Notes: generated by a model from the sequence alone, not told the origin. DNA of 64,000 bases from Bradyrhizobium sp. WBOS07 (GCF_024585165.1 NZ_CP029008.1:2666001-2730000); one strand, 5' to 3'; positions 39,519 to 50,667 are shown, numbered from the stretch's first letter. Numbers and translations are program-made.

Positions 39519-39821
39519 CTACCACATTCTGTCGGGGGCGGATCGGCGGTGAGATGGGCGGGCTGACGTCGGCGGGGACCTATAGGGATTGGTCAGGCAC
39601 ATCGCCGGCAATCCCAGCGCGGAAGCCTTGCACTCCTCCCAGGTCCGGTAGCTACAGTAGATCCTGCTGCTGCCGCCCCACTCCCATTGCTGGAGGCATA
39701 CGGGGTAGTTCGAGTCCACGGGTGCGGCAGCGGCCGGCGCGAATACCGGCGTGACCACAGCAACCATCGATGTCGCGGCGAGCACGCTCAGCATCCGTCT
39801 CCAGATCGTCGAAATGTTCAT
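39519..39821 (-). CDS. small secreted DUF3551-type protein
   Basis: The 100-residue protein starts at the ATG at 39821, with AAGGAG about 10 bp upstream. It has a signal peptide ending near PVFAPAAAA. The core NYPVCLQQWEWGGSSRIYCS with YRTWEECKASALGLPAMCL and TNPY has the same Cys spacing as the neighbour at 39176. Function is unknown; it is probably periplasmic. It is convergent with that neighbour. Confidence 0.8.
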   Translation of the reverse strand: MNISTIWRRMLSVLAATSMVAVVTPVFAPAAAAPVDSNYPVCLQQWEWGGSSRIYCSYRTWEECKASALGLPAMCLTNPYRSPPTSARPSHRRSAPDRMW

Positions 39822-39910
39822 GGTCGGAAGCTCCTTGTGCCGGCTCTCGAGCAACATCGCGCTATCGCGCAATCCACCATTTAGGTAATCGGTGCACTGC
39901 CCGCAAATAA

Positions 39911-39939
39911 AAACCCCGGCAGTTTCCTGCCGGGGTTTT
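39911..39939. terminator. strong hairpin after the porin gene
   Basis: AAAACCCCGGCAG-TTTC-CTGCCGGGGTTTT is a perfect stem with A/T tails on both sides, 23 bp beyond the porin stop. It should terminate porin transcription and can work in both directions. Confidence 0.85.
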
Positions 39940-39961
39940 CCGATCAATCGGAAGATTGATC

Positions 39962-41518
39962 TTAGAAGTTGCGCTGAGCGCGGAACAGGACCTGCAGGTT
40001 ACCCTGGTCCTTCAGTTCGTAGGTAGCTGCAGGCTTCGCAACCGCGGAGTTCGCCGGAGCTGCGATCGTGCCCGAGTACTTCTGGTCGAGCCAGACGTAG
40101 CTCACGTCCGTCGTGAACGAGAGGCCCTTGACGGGGGTCCAGACCAAGTTGCCGCCGATGACCGCGAGGTTGAAGTCGGGGTTACAGGTAGCACCAGCCG
40201 ACGGAGCCAGACCGGCAGCGAAGTTCGCGCAGATCAGAGTCTTGCCCGTGTCGCCGTAGCGAAGCGAGGCATAGGCGCCGTAGAGGCCCGAAGCCCAACC
40301 CGGTGCCCAGTTGTGGGTATAACCACCGCGGAAGCCCCAGGTCTTGACAGTGTCGATCCCGGTGCCGACGCCACCAATGGTGCCGTAGATACCGTCAGCG
40401 ATACCAGCGAAGGCAAGGCTCTGGTACGCAATGCCGCTACCGCCGTACATGAACATGGTCTGCGGGAACAGGCTCTGGAAGTTGTAGTGCGAAGCACCGT
40501 CGGTGTAGACCGCCTGCAAGTTGATCGTGTCACCCGCACCGGTCGGGATGTTCTTGATCGACAAGGCGCCCGCAACAGCCCAGCCCCACTTGTCGTCGGG
40601 ATGGTTGGTCACTTCAGTCGAGCCATAGTAGCCCGAGTGAATGTTATGGGCGACGGCCGACAGCTGGAACAGGCCCCAGGCCTGGTCAACACGAACCTGA
40701 CCGACGATATCGGGCACGCGCGTGCCACCCCAGTCCGACACACCGTACTGGCCCTGGATCATGGCCGCAGCCGCAGCGGCCGAAGCAGGGGTCACAGTCA
40801 CGACGCCCGTGCTGCTAACCGAACCGGCAGCAGCGAAGGCCGAGGCGTTCCAGAGGTTCGACTGGCCATTGGCACCCGTCGACTGATCCTGCAACGCGAC
40901 CGAACCGGTGATGCCCTGGCCGAAGTCAGCCGTGTAGGCGATCTGGTTGATACCGGTGACCCAGTTGGTGCCGCCCGGGAGGAAGTCGGGACCACCAGCC
41001 GGATAGCTCTGCCACGGAGCGTCGAAGATCGAGACGGTGCGGCCGAAGGTGAAACCAGCGAACTGGATGAACGCGTGGTAGAGGCCGAGCGAGGCCGCGC
41101 CGGTCGGAGCGGTGGTGCCGCCGCCGGAGCCGGTGACGGACGGGGTGTCGTAGGAGAACACCATGTCGGCGTAGGTGCGAACCACACCGTATTCGGTCGC
41201 CGTACGCGTATCGACGGTGAAGTCCATACGAGCGCGGGTCGTGTAGTAACCGCTCAGGCGGTTCTTGGCACCAGCCGGAGCGCCCTGGCCGATGCTGTAG
41301 TCGCCGTTGGTGTTCGCGAGCGCGTCAGCGCGCACGTAGCCACCCAGCTTGATGCAGGTGTCGGTGCCCGGGATGTAGTAGAAACCGGCTCCGTACAGCG
41401 AGCAGATCCGCACGTATTCGACCGCCTTGGCCTTGACCGGCAGATCGGCTGCTTGAGCTCCGCCCACGGCGATCAGACCCGCCGCTGAGCCGAGCAAAAG
41501 GCTCTTAACCAACTTCAT
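39962..41518 (-). CDS. outer-membrane porin (Porin_2 family)
   Basis: The 518-residue beta-barrel precursor has a signal peptide MKLVKSLLLGSAAGLIAVGG ending near AQA. The mature start is ADLPVKAKAVEYVRICSLYG, followed by GFYYIPGTDTCIKLGGYVRA, the N-terminal pattern of Bradyrhizobium and Rhizobium porins. The C-terminus ends in Phe, as required for outer-membrane insertion (LFRAQRNF). The GGAGG ribosome site is ideally placed. Codon choice is strongly biased to C-ending codons, which suggests very high expression. Confidence 0.93.
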   Translation of the reverse strand: MKLVKSLLLGSAAGLIAVGGAQAADLPVKAKAVEYVRICSLYGAGFYYIPGTDTCIKLGGYVRADALANTNGDYSIGQGAPAGAKNRLSGYYTTRARMDFTVDTRTATEYGVVRTYADMVFSYDTPSVTGSGGGTTAPTGAASLGLYHAFIQFAGFTFGRTVSIFDAPWQSYPAGGPDFLPGGTNWVTGINQIAYTADFGQGITGSVALQDQSTGANGQSNLWNASAFAAAGSVSSTGVVTVTPASAAAAAAMIQGQYGVSDWGGTRVPDIVGQVRVDQAWGLFQLSAVAHNIHSGYYGSTEVTNHPDDKWGWAVAGALSIKNIPTGAGDTINLQAVYTDGASHYNFQSLFPQTMFMYGGSGIAYQSLAFAGIADGIYGTIGGVGTGIDTVKTWGFRGGYTHNWAPGWASGLYGAYASLRYGDTGKTLICANFAAGLAPSAGATCNPDFNLAVIGGNLVWTPVKGLSFTTDVSYVWLDQKYSGTIAAPANSAVAKPAATYELKDQGNLQVLFRAQRNF

Positions 41519-42154
41519 GTTAAACCTCCAAGTTGCTCTTCAGGGAAGGTTACTGACCGGACGGCCAATTCCCCAACCCCCTCTAAATCACCGCTTTGGC
41601 CCCCTTCGCGCCTTCGGACACACCCGCATGAACGCGAGGGACTTAAGCGAATGACCTAAACGGGACGACCTCGGGATGCCCCCCTCCGTCGCTCAGTCAC
41701 AATTACCGAACGTCCTTGCACACACAACAACAGAACGCTTCCAAACCGGCCCATGGAGCTGGTTTTCCGTCGGGTGTTGCACAAATAACACGCAGATGTG
41801 ATCAGAGCGACTTCGTAACATATTGTTTTTAATGGCATTTTTGAAGCGGTTCCATTTGCCACCAAAACTCCTCACCTGGGGCGGCGGAGACTGGGCCCTG
41901 CGCGATGCAGCTCAGATGGAGGCGCGAATCGTAGAATCGGACCGAGACTCAAAGGCCGGAAACGCGACACATCGACGGACCTGCCCCACCCCGACCACCG
42001 CTCGGGAATCCAGCCACGCCTCTATATAGAGGGCTTTCTTGAGATGGCGCCTGACAGCAAACCGCCCGTTTCCAAGATCGCTGGGAATATTCGAGCGAAA
42101 ACACACGCTTCCAAATTGACCGGCCCAAGCAATTAGATGCATAAGGCTCGCACC
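41519..42154. other. long spacer upstream of the porin, no gene recognised
   Basis: The 636-bp region between the porin start and the tRNA-Ser is less GC-rich than the rest of the window, with TAACATATTG and TATATAGAG patches. It must hold the porin promoter and probably a long 5' leader. A short frame at 41656-41865 has no support as a gene. No riboswitch or small RNA could be identified by eye. Confidence 0.4.
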
Positions 42155-42247
42155 GGAGAGGTGGCCGAGTGGCTGAAGGCAACGCTTTGCTAAAGCGTCA
42201 TACGGTCTCAAGCTGTATCGAGGGTTCGAATCCCTCCCTCTCCGCCA
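42155..42247 (+). tRNA. tRNA-Ser (anticodon GCT)
   Basis: The 93-nt class II tRNA has CCA encoded. The acceptor stem is GGAGAGG (42155-42161) paired with CCTCTCC (42237-42243), the anticodon loop is TTGCTAA, and a long variable arm precedes the T-arm GAGGGTTCGAATCCCTC. It reads AGC/AGU codons. Confidence 0.95.
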
Positions 42248-42385
42248 CCCAGCGGCAGAATCAATCAAGGTCTGTGCGTTCTTTCACCTGAAAGCGACCG
42301 TGAGAACGGTGCGAGAGCCTGGGCAAGGATCGGCGCGGCTGCATTCATCCCGATTCGCACTGACTTTATATGTGTACGTCCGCGT

Positions 42386-42595
42386 CTAGCGGTGGAACCG
42401 CCAGATCCGCCAATGCGAGGGCGAAATCACCACGGCTTCATCGGCCCAGCCGTTGAACCAGACGCCGCGCCGGCACCGGCAGGGGAACCACCAGGGCAGA
42501 ATCCCCGTCTTGTGCGGACGTCCGAGTTCCAGATCGCACTCGTCGGGCGCGATTTGAATCGGCAGCCATGGTCCATTCGTGTCGGGCTCGCTCAT
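42386..42595 (-). CDS. small conserved-looking hypothetical protein
   Basis: The 69-residue protein begins MSEPDTNGPWLPIQIAPDEC, with DLELGRPHKTGILPWWFPCR and a C-terminal SPSHWRIWRFHR. From memory, small proteins with WLPI..AP..CDLE and a terminal P.HWR.W are widespread in Bradyrhizobium; I know no function. No signal peptide or membrane segment is present. It is Trp-rich for its size. Confidence 0.55.
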   Translation of the reverse strand: MSEPDTNGPWLPIQIAPDECDLELGRPHKTGILPWWFPCRCRRGVWFNGWADEAVVISPSHWRIWRFHR

Positions 42596-42689
42596 GCCGC
42601 TCGGGTCTTATGGGGCGGCACACCGGAAAAACTTGTTCAGCGCAACCAGGCCCACCCGTGCGAACACGGGTGTGGATGCGATTCTCAAT

Positions 42690-42956
42690 TCAATGGGCGG
42701 AAACCCATGCCCGCGCATCGCGCTGTGCGGCGGCGATCTCGGCATCCGACATCTGCCCGGCAATCTCCTGGCGCAGCGCCACGGCGTCCTTGCGGCCCTT
42801 CAGCGCGGCAAGATTGAACCATTTATGCGCGGCGACGAGATCGACGAGGCCGGAGCGGCCGCTCGCCCAATAGATGCCGCGCTCGAACAGCACGTCCGAC
42901 AGCGCGCTCGCGTCGATCGGCGTTGCCGTCTCCATATCGAAGGTACCCTGAAACAT
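42690..42956 (-). CDS. small Sel1-repeat-like protein
   Basis: The 88-residue protein contains AHKWFNLAALKGRKDAVALR followed by QEIAGQMSDAEIAAAQRDARAW, which matches one and a half Sel1/TPR-like helical repeats. No signal peptide is present. Such short single-repeat proteins are common hypotheticals in rhizobia. It probably mediates protein contacts. The start at MFQGTFDMETATPID has GGGG a few bases upstream; an internal Met (METATPID) is an alternative. Confidence 0.65.
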   Translation of the reverse strand: MFQGTFDMETATPIDASALSDVLFERGIYWASGRSGLVDLVAAHKWFNLAALKGRKDAVALRQEIAGQMSDAEIAAAQRDARAWVSAH

Positions 42957-43832
42957 AACGCATCCCCTTTGTTCTTATGCCGCCTCGTTCCCCCGAGCGC
43001 GGCTCCCGTCCAACTCTGATGTGCATGACCCTTCCCGGGATCGTGCATCGTTCAACTCATCCCCAGGGCTTGTTGCCAAAAGGCTCGCTGCCAAAAGGCT
43101 TGTTGCCCATTGCCGTTTGCCGGCTTGTTGGAGGCGATGATGGCGGGCAAATTTGAATGGCAGTTTAAGTATCGCGATGAAGCAGACGTAAACGCGCCCG
43201 CGCGGCGCCCCGCGTGCAGATTCAAAAAGCTCCTGATTTGCAGGCACTTCTGCGATTCGTCAGACTTTGTTTACCGCAGGATTTTGGGGGATCGATAACC
43301 ATCGCGCGCGCTGGTGCGCGTCCTGTGGTCAGAATGTGAAGCGTGGATCACCGTGGCCGCGCGCCGTGCTGTCATTCCCCGCGCAGGCGGGAATCCAGTA
43401 CTCTGCAACTCATCGATTCAATCGCTGCCGGAACGGAGAAGCGGGCGGCATGCGAATAGCGGGAATCAAGTCGCGGCCCGGGCGTGCCACAAGCCACAGT
43501 TCGGTCGAAGCCGGCGCGGCCACGTCGCGTATCGGATCAGCAATGTCGGGAAATGGGAATGCCGGCAATACCCCGGCCTCAGGAGAACGAGGGCGTCGGC
43601 GAACACGTCAGGACCAGATTTCACGTTGACCCGAAGGCCGCCTGTGAAATTGCGGAGCCCCATTCCGGAGAACCGCACCGAACGAAGAAAACTCGTTTCT
43701 TCTGCCGGACCGTCAAAGCGAACGATCCGACCGTTGACCTGATGTCTCGCCGACACCCTCTATCGTCGATCAGAACCTCGAGGAGGCGCTGATGACGTGC
43801 CGGCTAGGAGCCGGCAACTTCAGAAGTCGAAG
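42957..43832. other. long spacer, tandem repeat and one dispersed repeat, no firm gene
   Basis: The region has three 15-bp tandem units at 43067-43111. A CATTCCCCGCGCAGGCGGGA palindromic piece near 43374, followed by ATCCAGTACTC, recalls the repeat at 21319. The remaining open frames are short, overlap on both strands and have no recognisable product. Confidence 0.45.
43067..43111. repeat. three 15-bp tandem repeats, possible microprotein
   Basis: The units are GGCTTGTTGCCAAAA, GGCTCGCTGCCAAAA and GGCTTGTTGCCCATT. On the minus strand they encode MGNKPFGSEPFGNKPWG with an ATG at 43110 and TGA at 43057-43059. No convincing ribosome site precedes that ATG, so translation is doubtful. Confidence 0.5.
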
Positions 43833-43925
43833 TTACTTCTTCTTCTTGGCGACCTTGCGGGTCTTCTTCGCAGTCTTCTTCACTGCGCTCTTCGCCTTCT
43901 TCGCCTTCTTCGCTTTCTTGGCCAT
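43833..43925 (-). CDS. 30-residue lysine-rich basic peptide
   Basis: The small gene runs from an ATG at 43925, preceded by GGAGGG five bases upstream, to a stop at 43833. The product starts MAKKAKKAKKAKSAVKK and ends KVAKKKK; about half its residues are Lys and most others Ala. It resembles the C-terminal tails of bacterial histone H1-like DNA-binding proteins. It may bind nucleic acid, which is inference from charge alone. The good ribosome site is the main reason to accept it. Confidence 0.65.
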   Translation of the reverse strand: MAKKAKKAKKAKSAVKKTAKKTRKVAKKKK

Positions 43926-44448
43926 GTTGCCCTCCGATGTGTGAGATGGCTTTAATCGCTGCGTGCACTCGGGGATCGAATGCACTTCATCCCGAATACA
44001 CCAACACAAAGAAAAAAACAGCGTCTCGCTTAAAGAAGTGTTGACGACACAACGCGCGTGCGCTTGGCGAGCGCGATGCAAGCGCACTGCCCGATGCATG
44101 CGATCGACCGCAGGGAGTGCTCGCAACATCGATGTTCGCAGCACATGCGATTGCAGAAAAACACTACGCAGCAAGTATTTTCCTGCACGCGCGCATCGCA
44201 CGCCATCGTCGCGATGACGGACGTCGGCAATCCCGCGATCACCTCGCGAAGGCGCTTCGCGGACTCTGAGTCGCGAATTTTGGCAACGAAAATATTTTCA
44301 TGATTAACGGCGCGAGCGCTCGTCGAAGCGTGCGCGAGACGCCGTTTTGCGCGAATCGCGTCACGGCGATTCGCTCGTCACGTCGCCGCCGATCGGGATG
44401 AAGTGAGCCGCCGAGGATGCGTGCGAACGTCGCATCGAGGAACGAAAG
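43926..44448. other. long spacer rich in GCGCG/TCGCGA words, no gene recognised
   Basis: There is no credible ORF between the lysine-rich peptide gene and gatB. The sequence has many short self-complementary words (GCGCGC, TCGCGA, GCATGC, CGATCG), and patches such as AACGAAAATATTTTCATGATT near 44283 are AT-rich. Confidence 0.4.
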
Positions 44449-44477
44449 CGAGGTGACGAGACTTGTCCGTCACCTCG
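44449..44477 (-). terminator. hairpin after gatB
   Basis: CGAGGTGACG (44449-44458) pairs perfectly with CGTCACCTCG (44468-44477) across a 9-nt loop, 16 bp past the gatB stop. On the minus strand CTTTCGTTCC follows, a weak T-run. Confidence 0.6.
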
Positions 44478-44493
44478 TTCGAACGCGCGGGCG

Positions 44494-45978
44494 TCAGACG
44501 CCGAGCTTGGACTTGAGCAGGTCGTTGACGCTCTGCGGGTTGGCCTTGCCGCCGGATGCCTTCATCACCTGACCGACGAACCAGCCGAGCGACTGCGGCT
44601 TGTCCTTGACCTGCGCGGCCTTGTCCGGATTGGCGGCGATGATGTCGTCGACAACCTTTTCGATCGCCGAGAGGTCGGTGACCTGCTTCATGCCGCGGCT
44701 TTCGACCAGTGCGCGGGGATCGCCGCCTTCCTGCCAGACGATCTCGAACAGATCCTTGGCGATCTTGCCGGAGATCGTGCCCTCGCCGATCAGATCGACG
44801 ATCGCGGCCAGCTGCTCGGCGCTCACCGGAGAGCCCGTAATATCCCGGCTTTCCTTGTTGAGACGGCCGAACAGCTCATTGATCACCCAGTTCGCCGCCA
44901 TCTTGCCGTCGCGCGCACGGTTGCCGAGCTTGTCCAGCACGGTCTCGTAGAACACTGCGCTCTCGCGCTCGGCAACGAGCACGCTCGCATCATAGGCCGA
45001 CAGGCCGAAGTCGGCGACGAACCGCATCTTCTTCTGGTCCGGCAGCTCGGGCAGCTCAGCCTTCAGCTCATCGACATAGCCCTGCGAGAACTCCAGCGGC
45101 AGCAGGTCGGGATCGGGGAAGTAGCGGTAGTCATGCGCCTCTTCCTTGGAGCGCATCGAGCGCGTCTCGCCCTTGTTGGGATCGTAGAGCCGCGTCTCCT
45201 GATCGATCTGGCCGCCCTCCTCCAGGATCTCGATCTGGCGCCGCGCCTCATACTCGATCGCCTGGCCGATGAAGGTGATCGAGTTCATGTTCTTGATCTC
45301 GCAGCGGGTGCCGAGCGGCCCGCCCGGCTTTCGCACCGAGACGTTGACGTCGGCGCGCAAGGATCCCTTCTCCATGTCGCCGTCGCAGGTACCGAGATAG
45401 CGCAGGATCGAGCGCAGCTTGGTCACGTAGGCCTTGGCCTGCTCGGCATCGCGGATGTCAGGCTTGGAGACGATCTCCATCAACGCCACGCCGCAGCGGT
45501 TGAGGTCGACATAGGACATGGTCGGCGACTGGTCGTGCAGCAATTTGCCGGCATCCTGCTCCAGATGCAGCCGCTCGATACCAATCGTAGCGACCTTGCC
45601 GCCGTCCAGTTCAACGACGACCTCGCCCTCGCCGACGATCGGCGACTTGTACTGGCTGATCTGGTAGCCCTGCGGCGAGTCCGGATAGAAATAGTTCTTG
45701 CGGTCGAACACCGAGCGCAGATTGATCGCGGCGTTGAGGCCGAGCCCGGTTCGGACAGCCTGCCTGACGCACTCCTCGTTGATCACGGGCAGCATGCCCG
45801 GCATCGCCGCATCGACCAGTGAGACATGGCTGTTGGGCTCGCCGCCGAACTCGGTCGAGGCCCCGGAGAACAGTTTCGACTGCGAGGTGACCTGGGCATG
45901 CACCTCCATGCCGATCACGACTTCCCAGTCGCCGGTCTGGCCCTTGATCAGTTTTCCCTGTCTGACTGACGCGTTCAT
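44494..45978 (-). CDS. gatB: Asp/Glu-tRNA(Asn/Gln) amidotransferase subunit B
   Basis: The 494-residue GatB recognises misacylated tRNA and activates its acyl group for amidation in GatCAB. The N-terminal cradle starts [20 protein letters not shown], with [18 protein letters not shown] and [10 protein letters not shown]. The C-terminal helical/YqeY-type tail ends [16 protein letters not shown] chose the ATG at 45978, which overlaps the upstream small gene's TGA (ATGA). An upstream extension to 46194 is only a frame continuation. Confidence 0.96.
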   Translation of the reverse strand: MNASVRQGKLIKGQTGDWEVVIGMEVHAQVTSQSKLFSGASTEFGGEPNSHVSLVDAAMPGMLPVINEECVRQAVRTGLGLNAAINLRSVFDRKNYFYPDSPQGYQISQYKSPIVGEGEVVVELDGGKVATIGIERLHLEQDAGKLLHDQSPTMSYVDLNRCGVALMEIVSKPDIRDAEQAKAYVTKLRSILRYLGTCDGDMEKGSLRADVNVSVRKPGGPLGTRCEIKNMNSITFIGQAIEYEARRQIEILEEGGQIDQETRLYDPNKGETRSMRSKEEAHDYRYFPDPDLLPLEFSQGYVDELKAELPELPDQKKMRFVADFGLSAYDASVLVAERESAVFYETVLDKLGNRARDGKMAANWVINELFGRLNKESRDITGSPVSAEQLAAIVDLIGEGTISGKIAKDLFEIVWQEGGDPRALVESRGMKQVTDLSAIEKVVDDIIAANPDKAAQVKDKPQSLGWFVGQVMKASGGKANPQSVNDLLKSKLGV

Positions 45979-46270
45979 GCTTTTCCATCCCCGAGCAGCG
46001 CGGAAACCATCCGCTCCCACTCCGCTTCCAATGAATCCTTTGCCGCCGGCTGGCCAGCCTGGCGGTACCAGTAGCCGGCATTGCCGAGATCGCCTTCGAC
46101 GCGGTGCAGATAAGCGTGCACCCAGGCGGCGTCGCGGCCGCTGTCGTCCTGAACGATCTGGTGTGCGCGGTCCCAGTCGCCCTTGGCGGCCCACCAGAGG
46201 CCTCTGAGCGGCGCGTTCAGATCCGGCGCAGGCGCCGCGCCGTCGAGGCTCGCGATGAAATCGGCGACAT

Positions 46271-46274
<4 letters not shown>
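45975..46274 (-). CDS. small protein inserted between gatA and gatB
   Basis: The 99-residue protein uses a GTG start at 46274 that overlaps the gatA stop (GTGA), and its TGA overlaps the gatB ATG. The sequence has [20 protein letters not shown], then [20 protein letters not shown] and [16 protein letters not shown], which suggests a short TPR-like helical protein. No family is known to me. Its tight coupling on both sides argues that it is real and linked to GatCAB or shares its regulation. Confidence 0.75.
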
Positions 46275-47742
<1,468 letters not shown>

Positions 47743-47746
<4 letters not shown>

Positions 47747-47967
47747 TTATTGATCGGGCTGCAGAAGAACGGAGACAGGGTCTTGTCGTTGGCCGGGTCG
47801 TCTTGCATGACGTTTTTCTTGGCTGCGGCATTCGCGGCGGCCTCGAGCTCGTCGAGCACGGCATTGACGGCGACATTGGGATCGGCGGCCTTGCCCTGCC
47901 GCTCCATCTTGTCGAGGTAGTTCATGTAGGCCTGATAGGCCTTCTCATCGTCGCAAAGCAGACACAT
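47743..47967 (-). CDS. small protein between gatC and gatA
   Basis: The 74-residue protein starts [20 protein letters not shown], with a CxxC at residues 2-5, a helical middle ([20 protein letters not shown]) and a C-terminal PFFCSPINK. The CxxC might bind metal. It lies 24 bp after gatC and its stop overlaps the gatA ATG. No family is recognised; the coupling supports expression. Confidence 0.7.
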
Positions 47968-47991
47968 CGGACCACGTCCTGGATAGGAGAC

Positions 47992-48279
47992 TCACTCCAC
48001 GACCTTCGGCACGAGGAAGAAGTGCCCCTCGGTCGCGGGCGCGTTGGCGACAATATCGTCGGCGATGCCGCCGTCATCGACCACGTCCTGCCGCTTCTTC
48101 ATCTGCATCGGGGTGACCGAGGTCATCGGCTCCACGCCCTCGACATTGACCTCCGAGAGCTGCTCGACGAAGGCGAGCATGGCGTTGAGCTCGCCCTGAA
48201 GATGCGGAACCTCGTCCTCGGAAACCGCAATGCGCGCCAGATGTGCGATGCGGCGGACGGTAGCGGCGTCGACGGACAT
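47992..48279 (-). CDS. gatC: Asp/Glu-tRNA(Asn/Gln) amidotransferase subunit C
   Basis: The 95-residue GatC clamps GatA to GatB. The family N-terminus is [20 protein letters not shown], and the middle has [20 protein letters not shown]. The C-terminal [16 protein letters not shown] is typical. I chose the ATG at 48279. It is the first gene of the run gatC, 74-residue gene, gatA, 99-residue gene, gatB. Confidence 0.95.
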   Translation of the reverse strand: MSVDAATVRRIAHLARIAVSEDEVPHLQGELNAMLAFVEQLSEVNVEGVEPMTSVTPMQMKKRQDVVDDGGIADDIVANAPATEGHFFLVPKVVE

Positions 48280-48371
48280 TATATAAGGCCTCTCACGGCA
48301 AAACCCACCACGGTAAAACCTGAGTGCCGTATAGCAGAGGCCGCTTTTGCGCCGCAACCGGCGCTTCCCAC

Positions 48372-49448
48372 CTATCCGGCCAGCGCTTTCAGGCGCGCCA
48401 GCGCCGATTTGGCGAGATCCCGGGTCAATTCGGCGGCCGGGACCTCGCGGCCGAGGGCAATCGCCTGTCCCGCCCAGAGGTTGGTAAAATCCACCCTGCC
48501 CTGCTTTTCGGCAGCCGCCTTCAGCGGCCCAAGCGCGGTCGCGGCATGGGGAAACGGCGGCGCATCCGGCGACACCGGGCCAGCCTCACGCATCAGCCGG
48601 TTCTGGACCCCGCGCGCCGGCCGGCCGGTCATCACATTGGTGATGACGGTGGACTCATCGCCCGCCTCGGCAAGCGCCTTGCGGCCGCCCGCGCTGACCT
48701 TCGATTCCGGACAGCGGAGATAGGCGCTGCCGATCTGCACCCCAGAGGCACCGAGCGCAAAGGCCGCGGCGATGCCGCGCCCGTCGGCAATGCCGCCGGC
48801 CGCGATCACCGGTACCTTCACGGCATCGACGACCTGCGGCACGAGCGCAAAAGTGCCAGGCTGCTCGGCGATCTTGCCGGTCAGGAACATGCCGCGATGG
48901 CCGCCCGCCTCCGCACCTTGCGCGATCACGGCATCGACGCCGCGCCGTTCGAGCCAGACCGCCTCCTTCACCGTCGTCGCCGACGAGATGACGAGGCAGC
49001 CGGCAGCCTTCACCCGCTCGAGCAGCGCCTGCTCAGGCAGGCCGAAATGGAAGCTGACGACTTCCGGCTTCAGCTCTTCCACGACCTCGCAGAAGGCGGC
49101 ATCGAACGGTGCACGGTTCGCCGCCGCGATCGGCGCTGCGGGATCCAGACCATGCTCGGCGTAATAGCCCGCGAGCCGCTGCTTCCAGCGCGTTTCGGCC
49201 TCCGCCGTGAGCTCGACCGGCGTGTGGCAGAAGAAGTTCATGTTGACCGGCGCCTTGACGCGCTGGCGGATCAGAGCAACCTGCTCGCGCGCCTTCTCCG
49301 GCGTGATCATCGCACTCGGCAGCGAGCCGAGCGCGCCGCCCTGCGCCGCCGCAATCACCAGCTCCGCGTCCATCACGCCGGCCATCGGCGCCAGCACGAT
49401 CGGAAATTCGGTCTTGAAGAGGTCGATCAGTCGACGGTCAGGCCACAT
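48372..49448 (-). CDS. nitronate monooxygenase-family flavoprotein
   Basis: The 358-residue FMN TIM-barrel protein of the 2-nitropropane dioxygenase family has an N-terminal [20 protein letters not shown], a central [11 protein letters not shown] box with the conserved His, and [20 protein letters not shown] with [12 protein letters not shown] for phosphate binding. It oxidises nitronates or a related substrate in the cytoplasm. A second family member lies at 49571. The two are on the same strand, separated by an inverted repeat, so they may not be co-transcribed. Confidence 0.9.
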   Translation of the reverse strand: MWPDRRLIDLFKTEFPIVLAPMAGVMDAELVIAAAQGGALGSLPSAMITPEKAREQVALIRQRVKAPVNMNFFCHTPVELTAEAETRWKQRLAGYYAEHGLDPAAPIAAANRAPFDAAFCEVVEELKPEVVSFHFGLPEQALLERVKAAGCLVISSATTVKEAVWLERRGVDAVIAQGAEAGGHRGMFLTGKIAEQPGTFALVPQVVDAVKVPVIAAGGIADGRGIAAAFALGASGVQIGSAYLRCPESKVSAGGRKALAEAGDESTVITNVMTGRPARGVQNRLMREAGPVSPDAPPFPHAATALGPLKAAAEKQGRVDFTNLWAGQAIALGREVPAAELTRDLAKSALARLKALAG

Positions 49449-49473
49449 GGTTCTTGCCTCGTATTCGCTCTTG

Positions 49474-49637
49474 CCCCCTCTCCCCTTGTGGAAGAGGGTG
49501 GATCGCCGCGATAGCGGCGAGACGGGTGAGGGGTTTGCATCCGCGGATACAGACCTCTCAGATTTGTCTTTTATTCTCCGCGGATAGAACCCCTCATCCG
49601 GCGCTGCGCGCCACCTTCTCCCGCAAGGGGAGAAGGG
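49474..49637. repeat. intergenic inverted repeat (CCCCTCTCCCC family) entering a CDS end
   Basis: The left arm reads CCCCCTCTCCCCTTGTGGAA ... GACGGGTGAGGGG and the right arm CCCCTCATCCGGCG ... CTTCTCCCGCAAGGGGAGAA. The right arm overlaps the last codons of the gene at 49571-50611. Confidence 0.75.
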
Positions 49638-50611
49638 AAGCCCGCCGTCACCGAATTGCGATTTCCTTCCAGCAATTGCTTCGCCTCGATCGCGATCCGC
49701 GCGACGATCTCGGCGGCGGGTGGAATATCATGGATCAGCCCGGCCGCCTCGCCGGCGAAAACGGCGGCGGTTTCGAAATCGCCCGCGGCTTTCGCCGCAG
49801 CATAGTCCTCGGCAACCTCGCCCGCGCGTTGCATCAGCTCCACCTCGCGGCCGGTCCAGCGCTTGATGTGATCGTTGACCAGTGTTCGCGCCGTGAACGG
49901 AGCCGGCCAGAACAGTTTGCGCGACCAGTCGGGAACGACGCCGCGCACCGTGTCGTTGCTGGTCGCCATGCGAATACGTTCCTTGGCCTCCTGCGCGCCG
50001 TTGGCCTCCACGCTCGCATAGAAACGTGTGCCGATCAGCACGCCGGATGCGCCCAGCATCATCATCGCCGCGAGGCCCCGGCCGTCGGCGATCCCGCCGG
50101 CTGCGACGACCGGCACACGTCCGGCCGCCAGGTCGACGATCGCAGGCACGATGTCGATGGTGGTGCGCGATGCGCCATGGCCGCCGGCTTCGGTGCCCTG
50201 CGCGACCAGGATCTCCGCGCCGGCATCGAGCGCCTGCCTGGCCATGTCCTCGCTCTGCACCTGGCAGATCAGTCGCGCACCACGCTCCCTGATGCGCGGC
50301 GCAAACGGCGCGGGATCGCCGAACGACAGCATGATGGCCTGCGGGCCGGCGTCGAGCGCGACGTCGAGCAGGTCGGGCTGTTTCGCCAGGCTCCAGGTGA
50401 TGAAGCCGATGCCGAACTGTGCAAAGCCCTTCAGCTCTGCGGCTTCCGTCCGAAGCCGGATGGCGTCGCCGTATCCGCCACCCAGGATGCCGAATCCGCC
50501 GGCCTCGCTGACCGCGCGGGTCAGCCGACTGCCTGCGATCGTATCCATGGGAGCCGACAGGATCGGATGTCTGATCCCGAGGAGCTCCGTCAGCGGCGTG
50601 GCGAACGGCAT
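49571..50611 (-). CDS. nitronate monooxygenase-family flavoprotein
   Basis: The 346-residue paralogue of the neighbour has LGIRHPILSAPMDTIAGSRL at the N-terminus, AQGTEAGGHGASRT in the centre, and [20 protein letters not shown] with GASGVLIGTRFYAS. I chose the ATG at 50611 because GGGAGGACC lies just upstream. The last 20 or so residues (PSPLAGEGGAQRRMRGSIRG region) are encoded by an intergenic repeat, so the ancestral stop was probably lost. It is divergent from a LysR gene that may control it. Confidence 0.88.
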   Translation of the reverse strand: MPFATPLTELLGIRHPILSAPMDTIAGSRLTRAVSEAGGFGILGGGYGDAIRLRTEAAELKGFAQFGIGFITWSLAKQPDLLDVALDAGPQAIMLSFGDPAPFAPRIRERGARLICQVQSEDMARQALDAGAEILVAQGTEAGGHGASRTTIDIVPAIVDLAAGRVPVVAAGGIADGRGLAAMMMLGASGVLIGTRFYASVEANGAQEAKERIRMATSNDTVRGVVPDWSRKLFWPAPFTARTLVNDHIKRWTGREVELMQRAGEVAEDYAAAKAAGDFETAAVFAGEAAGLIHDIPPAAEIVARIAIEAKQLLEGNRNSVTAGFPSPLAGEGGAQRRMRGSIRGE

Positions 50612-50667
50612 GGGTCCTCCCTCTCTGGACAGGAAGACTAGGCGCAAATAACATTCTTCAAAATTGA

